This document shows positions 22,931 through 35,131 of a stretch of DNA of 64,000 nt, in pieces (the first letter of the stretch is position 1; every line of letters starts with the position of its first letter). Both the position numbers and the translations under genes were made by a program. A model generated the notes under the pieces. That model ran no database searches, was not told the DNA's origin, and worked only from the letters and a program-made list of their open reading frames with translations. The DNA is taken from contig NC_085139.1 in NCBI RefSeq assembly GCF_024139115.2, positions 143,146,652 through 143,210,651 of the forward strand, read 5' to 3'. The stretch is from Armigeres subalbatus (taxonomy: Eukaryota; Arthropoda; Insecta; Diptera; Culicidae).

Positions 22931-25900
22931 TTTTGCTGTGTCATTATAGTTTATTCATTAGATTGTAGCAACTTTCATGAACTCACTGCCTTTTCAATGA
23001 GTAAAGATCGTAAATCGGACGTAAAACTACGTAAGACGTACCAGAAACATGGTATTTTTTAGTAAGACTTGCAGTGCAAGCAAAGATCTATGAATATGAA
23101 AATTTATGAATTCTTGATAAATTTGCTGCAGCTTAAACAAATATGACATCCTTATTTGAGATACCGGAACTGATTTGCGATTTGGGCGTAACTTATTTTG
23201 TAAACAAACATTGCTTCATGGATTCCGGAGAATGCAAGCGTTTTCATCCTAAACTAATTCCCTTATCTGGTAGAGGGAAGCTTAATCTGTTGGATCCATA
23301 CCGTGGTTTCCTTATGAAATGCTTGTTTTAGCAGGAATTCGCCTTCCAATGTTTGTTTACAAATTAAGTTACGCCCAAATCGCAAAGATGTCCCGATACG
23401 TGTTTTTAGTCAGAGTGATGCATTTTGGTTGGTTTTGAAAAATTATTGTTCCAACTCCCTCCTCAACCCCAAATATGCCACCAGTTGGTAGTTGAGAAAC
23501 ATACTCAATATAGCATACGCATATTTTATTTTTCATGAGTACAAAATGATTTTTATAACGCAAACTAATAAATCCTAATAACGCAAACCAATAAAAATTA
23601 ATAATACCCTCGAGGATCTGATAACCAAGACGTGCAACAATAATTAAAGGTGTTACATATGATATAATGCCTAGGTGGGCTTCCAAATAGGATTAAATAA
23701 ATGTGAGCCCACTTTTTGTTACTTGCCAAAAACTTTATTGGCCGGCAACATTCAAAAGTGTTGTTGACCTAGATAAACATTTCCCAATGGTCACAAGTTT
23801 GGCAATCAGCTAAATACACAATGCAATGTATTTTTTTCTCTCTCAAATTTATCATTTTATAAGGCACGTAGATTAAAAATCGCTCATGCGATCGGAGACC
23901 ATCAGTGGCAGCTGCTGCCTTTCAAAATCATTCCCATTGCCGGCAGTAGGTAGTATGTAGGCAGATATTGGTGGTCCATAAAAAGTTTATTTCTGAAAAC
24001 CACATGATTGCCCCTCAAAATAGCAACAATAAACAGATTATGATAACAGGTTTCAGAAGATCCAGATTCGACCCAAGCGAAGCGAAAAAAGGTTCCCGCG
24101 ACGGCGAACCGTCAGCTGAGAAAGAAGCCGTTGTAAAATCTCACAAATATTTAATCAATTATGGAATTTATATCAACACACATAAATCAATTTCCAACTT
24201 GAGAATGGCCATAGTTAGATGTGGAGATGCCGAAAACGGTTTTACGACGCTGCATAGCGCTCTATCTGCGTACTGCGTTCTGAGTTCACCGTTTGATTCC
24301 GCATCCCATAATAAAATTAAAGGGGAATTAGTTAATTTGATTACACGTCGCCGAAGACTTTGCTTTGGTGAATTCCCGACCCGCTGACCACCGGTCGCAA
24401 ATACATCGGAAGACGCCATCATCCACAATGTGGATTCGACATTACACCGCGGAGACAAAGAAGTTTGGTTTCACTTTTCAAGATGGTACGCTGCTCTTTG
24501 CACCGACCGGCGACGATGATCACCACCATCGGAGGCAAATGGCAAATAGAGGGGGCCATAAAGTGAGAGAGAGAAGTGCGGCCCATAAAACAATAAAAGC
24601 TTTGAAGATTTGAGCAGCGCGCGATCGTGATGAAATTGACGATCATTATCACGGCATCATTATCGGAACGATTGCCGAACCGCTGTGTCGTCAACTTGAA
24701 GTGCAAATGCAAATCAAGGAATGTCAGCTTGGATAAGATGCGTTAGTACCTGCGATCTAAACGACGTATTTGCTTCAGATGATGGCTGCGAATGTTGCAT
24801 TGTTAGAAGAAAATCTTGGCTTCAAGTTTATTTGCATCATTTTCATTCGGATCAGTGCAAAAAAAAATGGTTGAACATCTCGGTGATGATGATAAAAAAA
24901 AACTTTGGGGTGGAATTAAATGTAGTTAATAGCCTAAGAGCTATATTTTATAACTTTCATAACAAGATATGTGTTCCGAAGTATTGGATTTTTTTTTAAC
25001 TAGAAAGCATCATTTGGTGCCATTCCATTTTAAATAGAATATGCTACTTTCCTCGCAATAAAATATGCAAACCCAACCAAACATATCCAATTTTTCATTG
25101 AAATAACATTTATATAAATTTCAATTCAACAGTGCGGGCATCCAACAGCCTTGTTTTCTCGCCTACCTTTGATTGTTTATCCAAACCGAGCACTAGGCGC
25201 GTAAATTCCGCTCCGTCCTTCCGTCTCCATATTCTTATTTAATATTTCAAAGTAAATCTTAAGCTCTTAAGCTTAAACAAATCGAAAGAGAAGCAAAAAC
25301 AAACTCCGTTCGAGGCAGTGCGGTTCGCTACACTGGAGAGTTGGTGCCGGTCCGTATTGTTGGCATGGCGGTAGGACAGACGGATAGGATCCTAGTATTG
25401 GCTTGGCCGCTGGACAACCTGAAGTGCTAAGGTACAAGGTAAAATATTTAATCATAATAATTAAATAACAGGTAAAGTGCAGGGCCGAACCTGTAGGTTT
25501 AGAAATTAAATTAGTCACATTGCTTAGATTTGTTTTATGATTGTTTTGTTTAATTCTTTATTTAATGATTCAAAATGAGGAGCCTGGAAATTATGAGCAG
25601 ATTCATTGCCGGAAATCCAGACCTCGTTAAGTCTACGCCCTAGAATTTGTGCCCATTATTACCCTCCTTAAATTGTAACCTGCTTCAGCCCTTCTAACCA
25701 TCTTGATAAGTGGTCCCACTCTTCCGCGTCGGTGAGGCGAATAGTACGAGGGAACCCCCGAAAGCTTTTAGTGAGAAATACCAAAAAATTACCATAAATC
25801 ATGGCGTACCCTACGTGAAGTACGTACGATACGTGCCGCACCGAACCATGTGTGTTGTGCACAACCCTCCTCCGCGCAGCATCTAGCGTCTGTGCTGTGG

Positions 25901-27545
25901 GTGAAGTAGTTATCTTTCGCGCTCTGTTTTGCCTTCTGTAGGGAGTTTGCTACATTTTGTGTTTCAAGTTGAAGGAGTAGAAGAACACTTGTATGCCAAC
26001 ATTGTTAACAACGCACACTTCACACCCTTGTGTTACCCATGCATACGATTATGGACGGTTGTTAGAAAAACATGGGCGGCTTGTTGCACGTCGCATTTGA
26101 CTAACTTTTACCTGATAGCGGCAAACTTAAGGAAAAGTATTTGAAGAACGTTTCGTGAAAGATAAATTTGTATCACTGTGCTCATATTGACTGTCGTTTT
26201 TGACAGCTGTATGTACAACAGTAAATATTTGGACAAAGATGATCGACAGAACAAACGAAACGAGTTTGGAATTTGCGTGTGGATTCCAGGGAATATGGAT
26301 ATCAGCAAATATAGGGCAATAGCGTGATATGATTCACGTCTTGATATATTGTGTTTGTTTGGCGACATCGATTCAAAGATCCCGGCTACATGAGTGTGCA
26401 TAGGAGGGCAGAATGTATTTTGTAAACAACTTGAGTTTGGCGCAGCGACAATTAAATACTCCATTGTGTTGAGCTTCAGTGCGAATTTCGATGAGGACGC
26501 TTCCCTCAGACCCTTAATAAGCTTTTTATCCCCTTTAAAGAATAGTTGTAAGAGTACCACGATGGCAGTCAATATGGCACCGGACCTTCCACGGGTCAAC
26601 CCCACACCTCCCGCACTCCTCTCCCACCATCATTCGAATGCATCGAACCGATTTGTTTTTCGTTTAATTCACTGTTTTCTTCATCAAAACCCAATTATCA
26701 ATAATTATATGTTTTCAATCATTTGAATGTACGAACTCGACGAATGCTCTACTAGATTCGGCTAATTTCCTCTTATCTTAAAGGAGCTTCGTATTCTACG
26801 TCCACAGTTCGTACAGCAAAACATAAGGTTTGTAGTTTTACAAATTGGGTCTCCAGTTAGCCTTGCGATTGTAATTTTTGCGAGTTTGTATACTTCGGAT
26901 GACTTTCGGCTGAAAAACAGTTGAACCGTTTGTTTGAGATACTTCTTATGTAGCATTTTTGGCCAAAATTTGATTTTTATATATTTCGAATCCTCGTGCA
27001 GAAATACTTATTATATCTAAAAAATGTGTTCGAAAATGTATGAAATTTATTTTCTATTGTTTGAGAAACTACATATGTACACGCACTTTGAAGAGCAATT
27101 GAATCATTTGTTTGAGATACTGCATATATCCATTTTACAAAAATGCGAGGAAACAACAAAATACTGTTTTTAAACAAACTAGCACCGAATCTTTCGATTT
27201 TTTCGATACAGATCAATAGTTTTAGGTAAAACTTAACACCCTGAGAGACTTGCAGTGCAAAAACTGTAAGCAGTACTCCATAATTGATCTTAAAAGTGCG
27301 TACACATATGAACTGGTGCCAGCGAAAGTGGTACATAAACCATTTTTGTCGACAGAGAGAAGCAGAGAATGGAGAACCCGTAGGTCACGGTTTGTCATAA
27401 TGACAAATATTTGTCAAGTTTAGCCGGACATCTGTGAAACTGATTAGATGATCAAACTGATGTATATTTTTGCTCCGTAGAAGCAAACTGGCAAAATCTG
27501 TAAGAATAATTTCATGACATCCTATATGTTTTTATGTATGTGTAT
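22931..27545. other. non-coding stretch, no gene recognised
   Basis: Contains a 139-codon plus-strand frame (23968-24387; first ATG at 24004) and a 165-codon minus-strand frame (26108-26605, no ATG at its start); neither has a recognisable domain. Patches at 24480-24720 (with GCAAATGCAAATCA, an octamer-like word) and 25680-25930 are compositionally balanced and lack repeat motifs. A 25-base match to the SINE head at 8099 occurs near 26850. Confidence 0.3.
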
Positions 27546-27862
27546 TAGGGTGGTTCAAAAAATCGATTTTGCTCCACAGTGCTCAACTGATTCTTTACCA
27601 TGTTCTGAGTGTCCTCTGAAAATTTGAGCTCATTTGGATTAAGACTGATTTAGCACAAGCCGTTTCAAGTTTGCATGCAAATTAGTATGGGGAAATTTAT
27701 TTTTTCATTTATATTTTTATATTTTCATTTCACTGTTAATGACGTTTCCCCAATAAGCGCAGGTTAAAAGAAAACCTACATGGCTAAAAGGGATACGCAA
27801 CAGCTTTCATCCAACGAAAACCGCATGTTGATTAATCGTCCCAATAATTAGTAGGCCTAATT
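27546..27862 (+). mobile_element. terminus of a Tc1/mariner-like element, truncated
   Basis: TAGGGTGGTTCAAAAAATCG after a T-rich flank has the look of an inverted terminus with a TA target. No matching right end was found before the Juan fragment begins at 27863. Confidence 0.3.
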
Positions 27863-28400
27863 ATTGAAGGCCTTCAAGCCAAATGTAACAAATATATTAA
27901 GTGTCTATATCCACTTATAAACAGAAAATCAAAACTTTGTCCTAAGAATAAACTTTTGATTTACAAACAAATTTTTAGACCTGCCATGTTGTATGCTGTG
28001 CCAATATGGACTAGTTGCTACAATACCAGAAAGAAGGCACTTCAGAGGATTCGAAATAAAATTTTGAAAATGATTCTTAAGTTGCCTCCGTGGTATAGTA
28101 CCAATGAACTTCATAGAATTTCTAATATTGAGACATTGCAACAAATGTCCAACAAAATAATTTCCAATTTTAGACAAAATTAACTCCTGAGTTGATAACA
28201 TTGTAATTCCTACATGGTTCAAATCATCCAGAGGAAAAATTCTAACTGCCAGAGGCAATTGAGATGTATTAGTAATAACTAAAACTGTAACATAGCAAAT
28301 AAGGATGATAGTGTTAAGAAAACACGGAACACCTAGTCTAAAAGATGAATGCATGTATTAGATAATTAGCATATAAAATTAGTTAAAAAAATAAAAAAAT
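27863..28400 (+). pseudogene. Juan-like (Jockey clade) LINE, 5'-truncated 3' end
   Basis: The frame 27863-28183 is the C-terminal part of a Jockey-clade ORF2, with AKCNKYIKCLYPL, YKQIFRPAMLYAVPIWTSC, RIRNKILKMILKLPPWYST and NELHRISNIETL. The sequence runs on through a 3' UTR (AACACGGAACACCTAGTCTA, GAATGCATGTATTAGATAAT) to an A-rich tail, and closely matches 47202-47793. The 5' truncation is the usual outcome of aborted LINE reverse transcription. It encodes no catalytic domain and is dead. The stop after FRQN is earlier than in the second copy. Confidence 0.9.
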
Positions 28401-28564
28401 TAAATAAAATTGAAATGGGTACTTGATCCAAAAAAGTTCGTTGCTATGAAAAACGTCAACAAAACAAATGTCATTTCTTGTTGTTGTTGTGTTTGTTTTT
28501 GTCCACATATGATCTAGTAACCTAAAAATGTGAACATATCGACATAATGAGAGTGAATCCGGAA

Positions 28565-28790
28565 CAAAATATGTTTAGAACACATCGAGATTGAGAGATA
28601 TCGAGATATGGAGGTTATTGAGATGCAAAATGCCCAAATGTATATAGATTGAAGGGACCGATGAAACCATCGACATAGGGAGAGATATCGAGATACAGAA
28701 CATCAAGATGTAGAGAGTCGCCTGTATAATCAATTTTTCATAACGAGACGAGCCAGCCTTGGGCTGAAAGTCTCGCTAATAAAGAGTTTT
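28565..28790. repeat. short degenerate repeat of ATCGAGATA words, then a hairpin
   Basis: GAGATATCGAGATA and variants recur five or six times between 28575 and 28710. They are followed at 28745-28785 by GAGACGAGCC...GGGCTGAAAGTCTC, a hairpin-capable word also seen near 32101 and, inverted, near 49361. Confidence 0.45.
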
Positions 28791-28799
28791 TGTCTTACT

Positions 28800-30262
28800 T
28801 TGATTGTATCTGTTTTGTTGTCTGTTTCTAATAACTGCTGTGTAGATAAAATCTAATCTTACCTGATAACCTCTACATTTATGTTTGGATGTCTCCAAGA
28901 ATTTCAATTTCACTTTTTTTATAATGTTTATTTTTAATCTTCCGTGTTCTGGGTCAACCCTTCATTACTAGTTTCACCTTCACCTTCATCTGTACATTTA
29001 CTTTCTTTAATATTCTATTATCAAAATCAATCATCCTATAATGTCTAATGACATCCTTCCATCCGTGATGTTCTTATACTATCCGTTTCATTCGTGGATC
29101 ATCCCTCCACCGCAACACTTTTCCTTGCAGTTTTCCCCTTATCTTGTCATCCCTTCTTGCCTCCCCCGTTCTTAATTATCTTATTACTCTAAAACATTTC
29201 ACTTCAACCTATTGGTCGCCGTCTCCGGCACTCATTCAACCTGCATCACTCTGCTTAACGCCTTACTATTTTCACCTTATATATACATATGTACCAATAA
29301 AATGTCTCGAAATGTTTTTTTTGCTATAAATAATTTTCAATTTTCAAATTTCTGACAGCAGTTTTCCTTTTTTTTCAATTTTTACTCACTTACTCTGTCC
29401 CACTCAACTGAACTTCTATATTATTGTCCTACATTAATTGCTACTGCCAAATGTCAGTTTTAAAGTTCATTTAAAGTTTAATGCATCACGTGAGCGACTG
29501 GAAGTTTCTTTAGTTGAAATTTTGCTAATTTCAACTCAAAAGCAATAATTGCAAACAACCATAAAAGACTGAATTAGATACAATCGAATGTATTTTCTTT
29601 GTCTCAACGGAGAGACGTTGCCGTTATCATATTTTCTAATGTTTTTGCATGATGCATGTTGGTTTTTTTATACACACTTCTCTGTGATGATTTCATGTTC
29701 ATAAAAACACTGGGCTTAATGCACTGCTATCCCAAAATATTGTCAATACACTGATCTAGGTACCTCAATACAAACCCACAGAACCATAGAAAATTACTTT
29801 CTTTTCTGTTGCTAGAATATGTTGAATTTCGGTAAAGAACATGGCTTTTTTCTCCATTCCCTCAAATATTTCACTCAAATCTAAACGATTCACTTCAATT
29901 CCGAATAAAACAATTCACCTGCTGAACCGGAAAAATGACAATAAAAAGCGATACAGAAGCGTGGCACACTTCAATCCGATTCTGCAAGGTTGGTCCTTTG
30001 GTGTCTGAAATATGAATTTCCTCGAAATACTCAGGTCTCCAAAGTAAACGCGATGTGCGATGCGACATGACGCGACAATTATTATCAGTGAACTGTCAAA
30101 TCGCGCGATCGCGTTTTCGCTTATGACTTACACATAGGAATACAGCTTTACAGATAACTCTTCCATCTCAACCATAACTTGCTATACCCAACCAGCGGAT
30201 GTCAATTTTTATTACATAGTTCACAAATTCGCAAGATTCTAATACAACCATTGCATGAAAAC
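28800..30262. other. non-coding, C/T-rich stretch
   Basis: From about 28870 to 29460 the plus strand is strongly pyrimidine-rich without a clear repeat unit. A possible relic of the GCGACAG-type element lies near 30037-30120 (AACGCGATGTGCGATGCGAC). No gene recognised. Confidence 0.35.
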
Positions 30263-30460
30263 AAAAGATATTTTAGTTACTAGATAAAGATTGTCGCTTC
30301 GGTTTTCTTTGTTCTGCTGTCCGAAACATGTGTGGTACATGCCTGTCAAATCGTATGGATTTTCCTTCTTTGACATTTAGCTCCCCTATCCTCGCCAGCA
30401 AAAGATGTTCCGGACAGCGACGACAGCGACAATCTTTATCTAGTAACTAAAATATCTTTT
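30263..30460. mobile_element. small inverted-repeat element, perfect 36-bp termini, 8-bp target duplication
   Basis: The first 36 bases (AAAAGATATTTTAGTTACTA, then GATAAAGATTGTCGCT) recur exactly inverted at the right end. ATGAAAAC flanks both sides (30255-30262 and 30461-30468). An 8-bp duplication is the hallmark of hAT-class (and a few other) transposases. The 198-bp element is non-coding. Perfect arms and duplication point to a recent insertion. Confidence 0.85.
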
Positions 30461-30468
30461 ATGAAAAC

Positions 30469-32910
30469 CATTACATTCCTGTATTATTTGGTACAACATC
30501 TGTAAGCTATAAGAAGTAAAATTGTCGCTTTGTTGTTCTATTGATTGCGCTATTCAAATTAATTCATAAAAAAAATGTTACTTAGGTCCTTTTGAAAAGT
30601 TAAGGGAGAATTGGTGCGTGATCGGGCGTGTTTCAGGTAGAATTTAGAACATTCGTAAAATCCGAGTTTTTGGTTCTGTTTTTAATGTTCGGTGAATAAG
30701 TGTGCGGTTGAACGTGTTTTGTATATGATGCGAAACATTTGTAAATTCCAGGTTACTTTGTCCTCCTTTTGGACGGTTCGTAAGTAAATTGATGAATATA
30801 TTTTAAGATTTTTTCAGCATGTACTGTTATTGACAAACGATGTATATTGTCGAATAGAGCTCCTTTCACCTTACCCACTAACACAAATTTTCCTTCCTGA
30901 GACATCTATGAAGGTAGTATGGGTTTCCATGCATCTTCACTAGTTTCTATGCATCTTCACTAGTTGAACTAACATTCCTTCCCTTCCTTCCGTGATTGTA
31001 AGGACGTGGCCAGGTGTACAACTGCTACTGTAAAGGAAAAGGTACTATCCCAAGTACCAATTTGCGACAATATACAGTAGATTGCTCAATTGAGCATTGT
31101 ATAGCCACCCACGATTTGTAGAATCACATATGCTATGCTAGAAATCAAAATCGAATAAATTAGTTTTCCAGAAAATAATCGAATCTCTCTCCCAATATTT
31201 TTGTGCTTTGCTTTTGCTAAAAACTAAATTGTGGGTTTCGTGGCTGTGTGGTTAGTATCGACCGGCATTTAATCGCATTGTGCTGCTTAGTGTGGGATCA
31301 ATTCCCACCTCAGTTGCAAAACTCCGTTGTCTAGTGTGTGATAGGGTTAAGGCAGGTATTTTCGTCTTTTCGTCATAGTCTCAAAAACCAATAGAAGAGA
31401 CACTTTTTTGCTAAACTCATCTGTACCAAATCGTAAGCTCAGGAGAAACGTTCAGCTATAGTGAAATTATGGCAAATGGACGTTGCTTTCATTTGTTTTA
31501 GACCCTACGACGATGGACGGAAATACCTGCCGTGTCCCTACTTCCTTCAAAAAGCGAAAAACAAAAGTCTAGTTTATGTTTTAGGTACTTATCCTTTACC
31601 GATTTGCTATAGATTGCATTCGACAGAATATCATGTACTATGGTTCCTTATTGAAAATTGGCCGGATCTATTTTTAGTGTGTGCGAGAAAGGCACAATTA
31701 TCGCCAGGTGGATTAATCAGGATTTTTAAACGGTTAGATAAGTGAGTATAAACGAACCCGCGAACATAAATGCCGTTATCGTTGACTTCTTTCAACGAAA
31801 ATTAAATTTTATTATTATCTTTAGCCGTTAATCAATATCAAAGTCAATGGAATCCGTTTATTTGGCGATCATTGCAATGACCAAAATAATTCATTGTTTT
31901 GGTTTCCGTATCAGTTTTTCCCACGAAAAAAATCATTCCTTTCTAGCGATTGGTATTAAATTGTCCTAATTTGTCCACCGGGTGTTAATTTGACCTAATT
32001 TGCTGTCGGATGCCATGAAAAAAACATAAGCAATTTACTTTTGGTCCTAATAGAAAATACTACATGCTTTAAAGATTTTTTAAGAAACGAATTAGAGCTA
32101 GAGATGAGTCGTGGGCTGAAAATCTCTTTTAAAAAAAGAAACGAACTTCTTGTGTTCTTCAATGTTTTGATCATAGCTACATAGCTTATTAATCATCGAG
32201 ATCCTTGAGAAACATTCGTTTTCGTATGTGGAAGAAACTTGTGGAAAAAAGAGATGACTTTTTGAACATTTGGTTATTTTTGCTTTTTTCGTTCACATAG
32301 TGTACTAAAAACGCGTAGTGTTACAAAGTATCTCGACAAATTGAAAAAATGTTGTCCGTGTGTGTACATTTGGAACTGCAACACTTTTTATACAGTTATA
32401 CACAACCGATGTCAATGCAAGAAGCGGCCTTCGACGGAAAATATATTCTAGTTTGACGTCACTGCATTTGGAAGTTATTATTTAAACAGTGAATGTACAG
32501 AGATGTATGCTTTAGCTAAAAACGAGAAAATCAGTACCTTTATTAGGCAGATTTCATAAGTGTTTTTTTAAAGCGAATGGTACTATTTTAAATTTTATTA
32601 TGTGATTTTCATTGAACCTTTAAACAAAAAAAAAATGAAAAAGGGATAATTATATTACTGAAAAAAAAGTCATAAGGAGATATATGCAAGCACTAGAAAT
32701 ATATTTCGAACAATATAAAAAATAAACAAATATCTAAAAAGTAGATTTTAATTGCTATATTTTTAATGAATTTTTATTGGAGCGCATTTTAATTTGAGTT
32801 ATTATTTATCTATTTCTATGTCTTATCTATCATTACAATTTGCATGGCATGACAAATGCTTCAACTTTGAAGCAATTTCCGTTTCCGTAGAAAGTGAATG
32901 CGAATATTAG
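30469..32910. other. non-coding stretch, no gene recognised
   Basis: Near 30608-30720 are words (GGTGCGTGATCGGGCGTGTTT, AAGTGTGCGGTTGAACGTGT) resembling the repeat at 17775-18305. A 94-codon plus frame at 31461-31745 has no known domain. The rest is AT-rich. Confidence 0.3.
31243..31340 (+). mobile_element. tRNA-like SINE head, third type
   Basis: GTGGCTGTGTGGTTAGTAT resembles a tRNA A-box region and GTGGGATCAATTCCCACC a T-arm with B box, about 50 bases apart. The acceptor ends do not pair, so this is more likely a SINE head than a tRNA gene. Confidence 0.35.
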
Positions 32911-33309
32911 TCAAAAGTCAAACCCCTTAAAGCCCCTCAACTTTCTCATGGCCAATAGACATTTTGGAATTCCCACAGCAAATGCGCAATCTGATGCTAA
33001 TCTACGATAAGTGCACATCTCAAATACCGTGCATGTCACCGGCGCGATAGTAAGCCAATATTGCTGTCCATTTAAGCAAGCATTTTTCACCCTGATAACA
33101 TTCCATGGAAACTGATCAAACTCTGCACAATAATCAACACACTCGACGTGTATATTCGCTGACGGCGATGATAATTGACAAACAGTTAGATCATTTCTGT
33201 GCCAACCATTTCCGTGAATCAGACACTCAGGAAAGTGCCACCGTGTAAAGTGAGTAAACCATTCGTGCCCGGCGGCTGGTATAGATAACCACAAATCTGT
33301 CTGGACACC
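32911..33309 (-). CDS. cysteine-rich ORF of unknown function inside the presumed hh intron
   Basis: A minus-strand frame of about 131 codons is open from a TAA just upstream (about 33310) to a stop at 32911. It reads through WLSIPAAGHEWFTHFTRWHF, then NDLTVCQLSSPSANIHVECV, then RVKNACLNGQQYWLTIAPVT. Nine cysteines and many Trp/His residues give it a protein-like look in otherwise AT-rich DNA. No signal peptide, transmembrane segment or known domain is evident. No ATG lies at the open end, so it would need a spliced 5' exon or it is a fragment. It could be a captured exon or a piece of an unrecognised repeat. Confidence 0.25.
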   Translation of the reverse strand, partial: GVQTDLWLSIPAAGHEWFTHFTRWHFPECLIHGNGWHRNDLTVCQLSSPSANIHVECVDYCAEFDQFPWNVIRVKNACLNGQQYWLTIAPVTCTVFEMCTYRRLASDCAFAVGIPKCLLAMRKLRGFKGFDF

Positions 33310-34783
33310 TTAAGTTATGGTTATGGCTCGGGAATGATTATCATTCACCTTGGAATGTATTCGTATTCTTCTTGAAGTAGTTTCAGCACTGTGTCGCACA
33401 ATGGCGAACCGTGTTGATTCATTTCATCGAACGCTTATTGCTATCACAATGACACAATAAAATGGGCGGCTTAATTTTAAATCACATTGTTGCGCACGTT
33501 TCAGATCGATTTCTGATAAGCTTCGCTACGTATTTTTCGCGTGTTAAGATTCATGTGATGATAGCTTATCTGTTTTTTGTCGGGCGAAATTACAGCCAAA
33601 TGAATGCAGCAAGTGAAAGAAGGCATCCAGAAGCGTGGCCGATTCGGTAAACTTCCACGAAACATCAACCTCTGGAACTGACCTTGGGCCTAACAGAATA
33701 CTGTTACGACTACCTTACACAGAGGCAGTCGATGGTACATTGCCATAAACAGAAGTCCTTCGTCCTTTATCACAGTTTACAGCAGGCAACAAAACGAATC
33801 CTCGTCAAGGATGTGACATTGATGGTGCTACTTATGTTATTGCCCCTATAAACAGATTGTCCTTTTTTGAATATTTCCCGGCATAGACGCGTGCGACCTT
33901 CACATGGTGAACGTTAAGGTGAGTTTGTGCCCAAGTGTTTTAGTTTTTCTTACTGATTTGCTTAATGGCTTTTGTAGTTTGGAAGTAACTCATATGTACA
34001 TAGATTCTAGGTAAATTATTGCACATTGCTTAGAGATATAAGTATGAAAGAGTTTACAATGACGGGATTATTGAATAATTCACGACAATCTGAAACAGCG
34101 CATACGAAAACCATGGTTCATATCTCAATTAAACTGCTAAAAACATTGCATTACGCAACAAAATTAGTTGCGTATATGTGATTGTTTTTCATTTTTAAGC
34201 AATTATGTTATTTTTTTATAGTTATGTAATTAAACACCTAAATAGTTTGTACGTACTCACACATACAGACATTATTTTTTGTCAAAATAGTTTTGATTAT
34301 ATGGCTTTTGGGTACCATTCAGTATACGAAGAAAACAAAATACACATTTTTTTCGGCATGCTAACTAACGTTGAAATTTGATTTAATAGAACATATCTAG
34401 CTGATATGTGTTTTTAAAATCGCTGGGAAATTCTCATTATCTTAGTCAAAACAAACGCCGTAGACATGAAAAAATGAGGACACGCACGCTACATTACTAG
34501 TCAAAATAAAAAAAAATCCAAAGCCAAGCAATATAATCGCAAGCCCTTTACGATTAAAAATAAATAAAAATAAACCGTTATGATTGATTATTGCCCTGAT
34601 AAGCCGTGTTTTATCAAGGCCATAGTGTACATTTACAATGTACATATTATATTCCTCGCAGCGCATCCATCCATTTTTTTTTCTAGAAGGTGCGATATTG
34701 TATCAGTCGCCGTATTATTGAAATACGCAAGCTGTTCTATCCGACGGCTCAACGTGAGCTAAGTGTGTCAACCAGGAGTTTGC
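33310..34783 (-). other. start of hh intron 1
   Basis: AT-rich non-coding DNA directly downstream of the hh donor. No TE with clear ends was identified here. The whole left part of the window to position 1 may be the same intron, since no exon 2 was found. Confidence 0.5.
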
Positions 34784-34789
34784 ACTCAC

Positions 34790-35131
34790 CTGCGTCATGA
34801 CACGATCGGCCCCCGTGCCTTCCTCATCTTTGAAGATTATATCCTTATTGTAGTTGGTTTCCAGATTGCGGAATTTGCTATCGTTCCGTGAGATAGGGCC
34901 CTCCTGTATTCCCGAGGCACCCAAGGAATTTTCACTAACGTTCGGCACATGCTGTTTGAACACTAATGGTAGTAATTTGCGGGTTCTTCGGGGACCCCCA
35001 ATGCCCCTGCCAGGACCACAGGACTGCACCTGGGACACCATGTATAGCAGGAAAATCAACAACATTGTGAAGCATTTCCTTCGGCTGTTGAGACAGTTTT
35101 TCCAACCGCATCTGTAACTATTCCGAACCAT
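34790..35131 (-). CDS. hh: hedgehog, coding exon 1
   Basis: The exon encodes 114 residues. After a basic N-terminal stretch, a hydrophobic signal segment begins at Met23 ([15 protein letters not shown]). Then comes [12 protein letters not shown], whose cysteine (residue 38) is the conserved palmitoylated N-terminus of secreted Hedgehog. The signalling-domain start follows: [40 protein letters not shown], then TQ. The frame ends in phase 0 at CAG|GTGAGT (donor at 34784-34789), the intron 1 position known for hedgehog genes. Hedgehog is a secreted morphogen made by autoprocessing of a precursor and received by Patched. The autoprocessing (Hog) domain and the rest of the signalling domain lie in later exons, which I did not find. 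Translation could start at Met1 or Met23. Confidence 0.96.

Noticed and set aside
23968..24387. 139-codon plus-strand ORF
   Set aside because: Starts from TTG; no domain, and no splice or promoter context.
26108..26726. 165-codon minus ORF and 110-codon plus ORF on the same DNA
   Set aside because: Neither has a recognisable domain, the minus frame starts with GTG, and both strands being open suggests compositional chance.
31243..31340. a functional tRNA gene
   Set aside because: A and B boxes are present, but the acceptor stem does not pair and the length is wrong; a SINE head is more likely.
1..34780. hedgehog exon 2 on the minus strand
   Set aside because: I looked for the conserved HYEGRAV and YGMLARLAVEAGFDW region by eye in reverse complement and found nothing. 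It is probably left of the window, but a computed search would be decisive.
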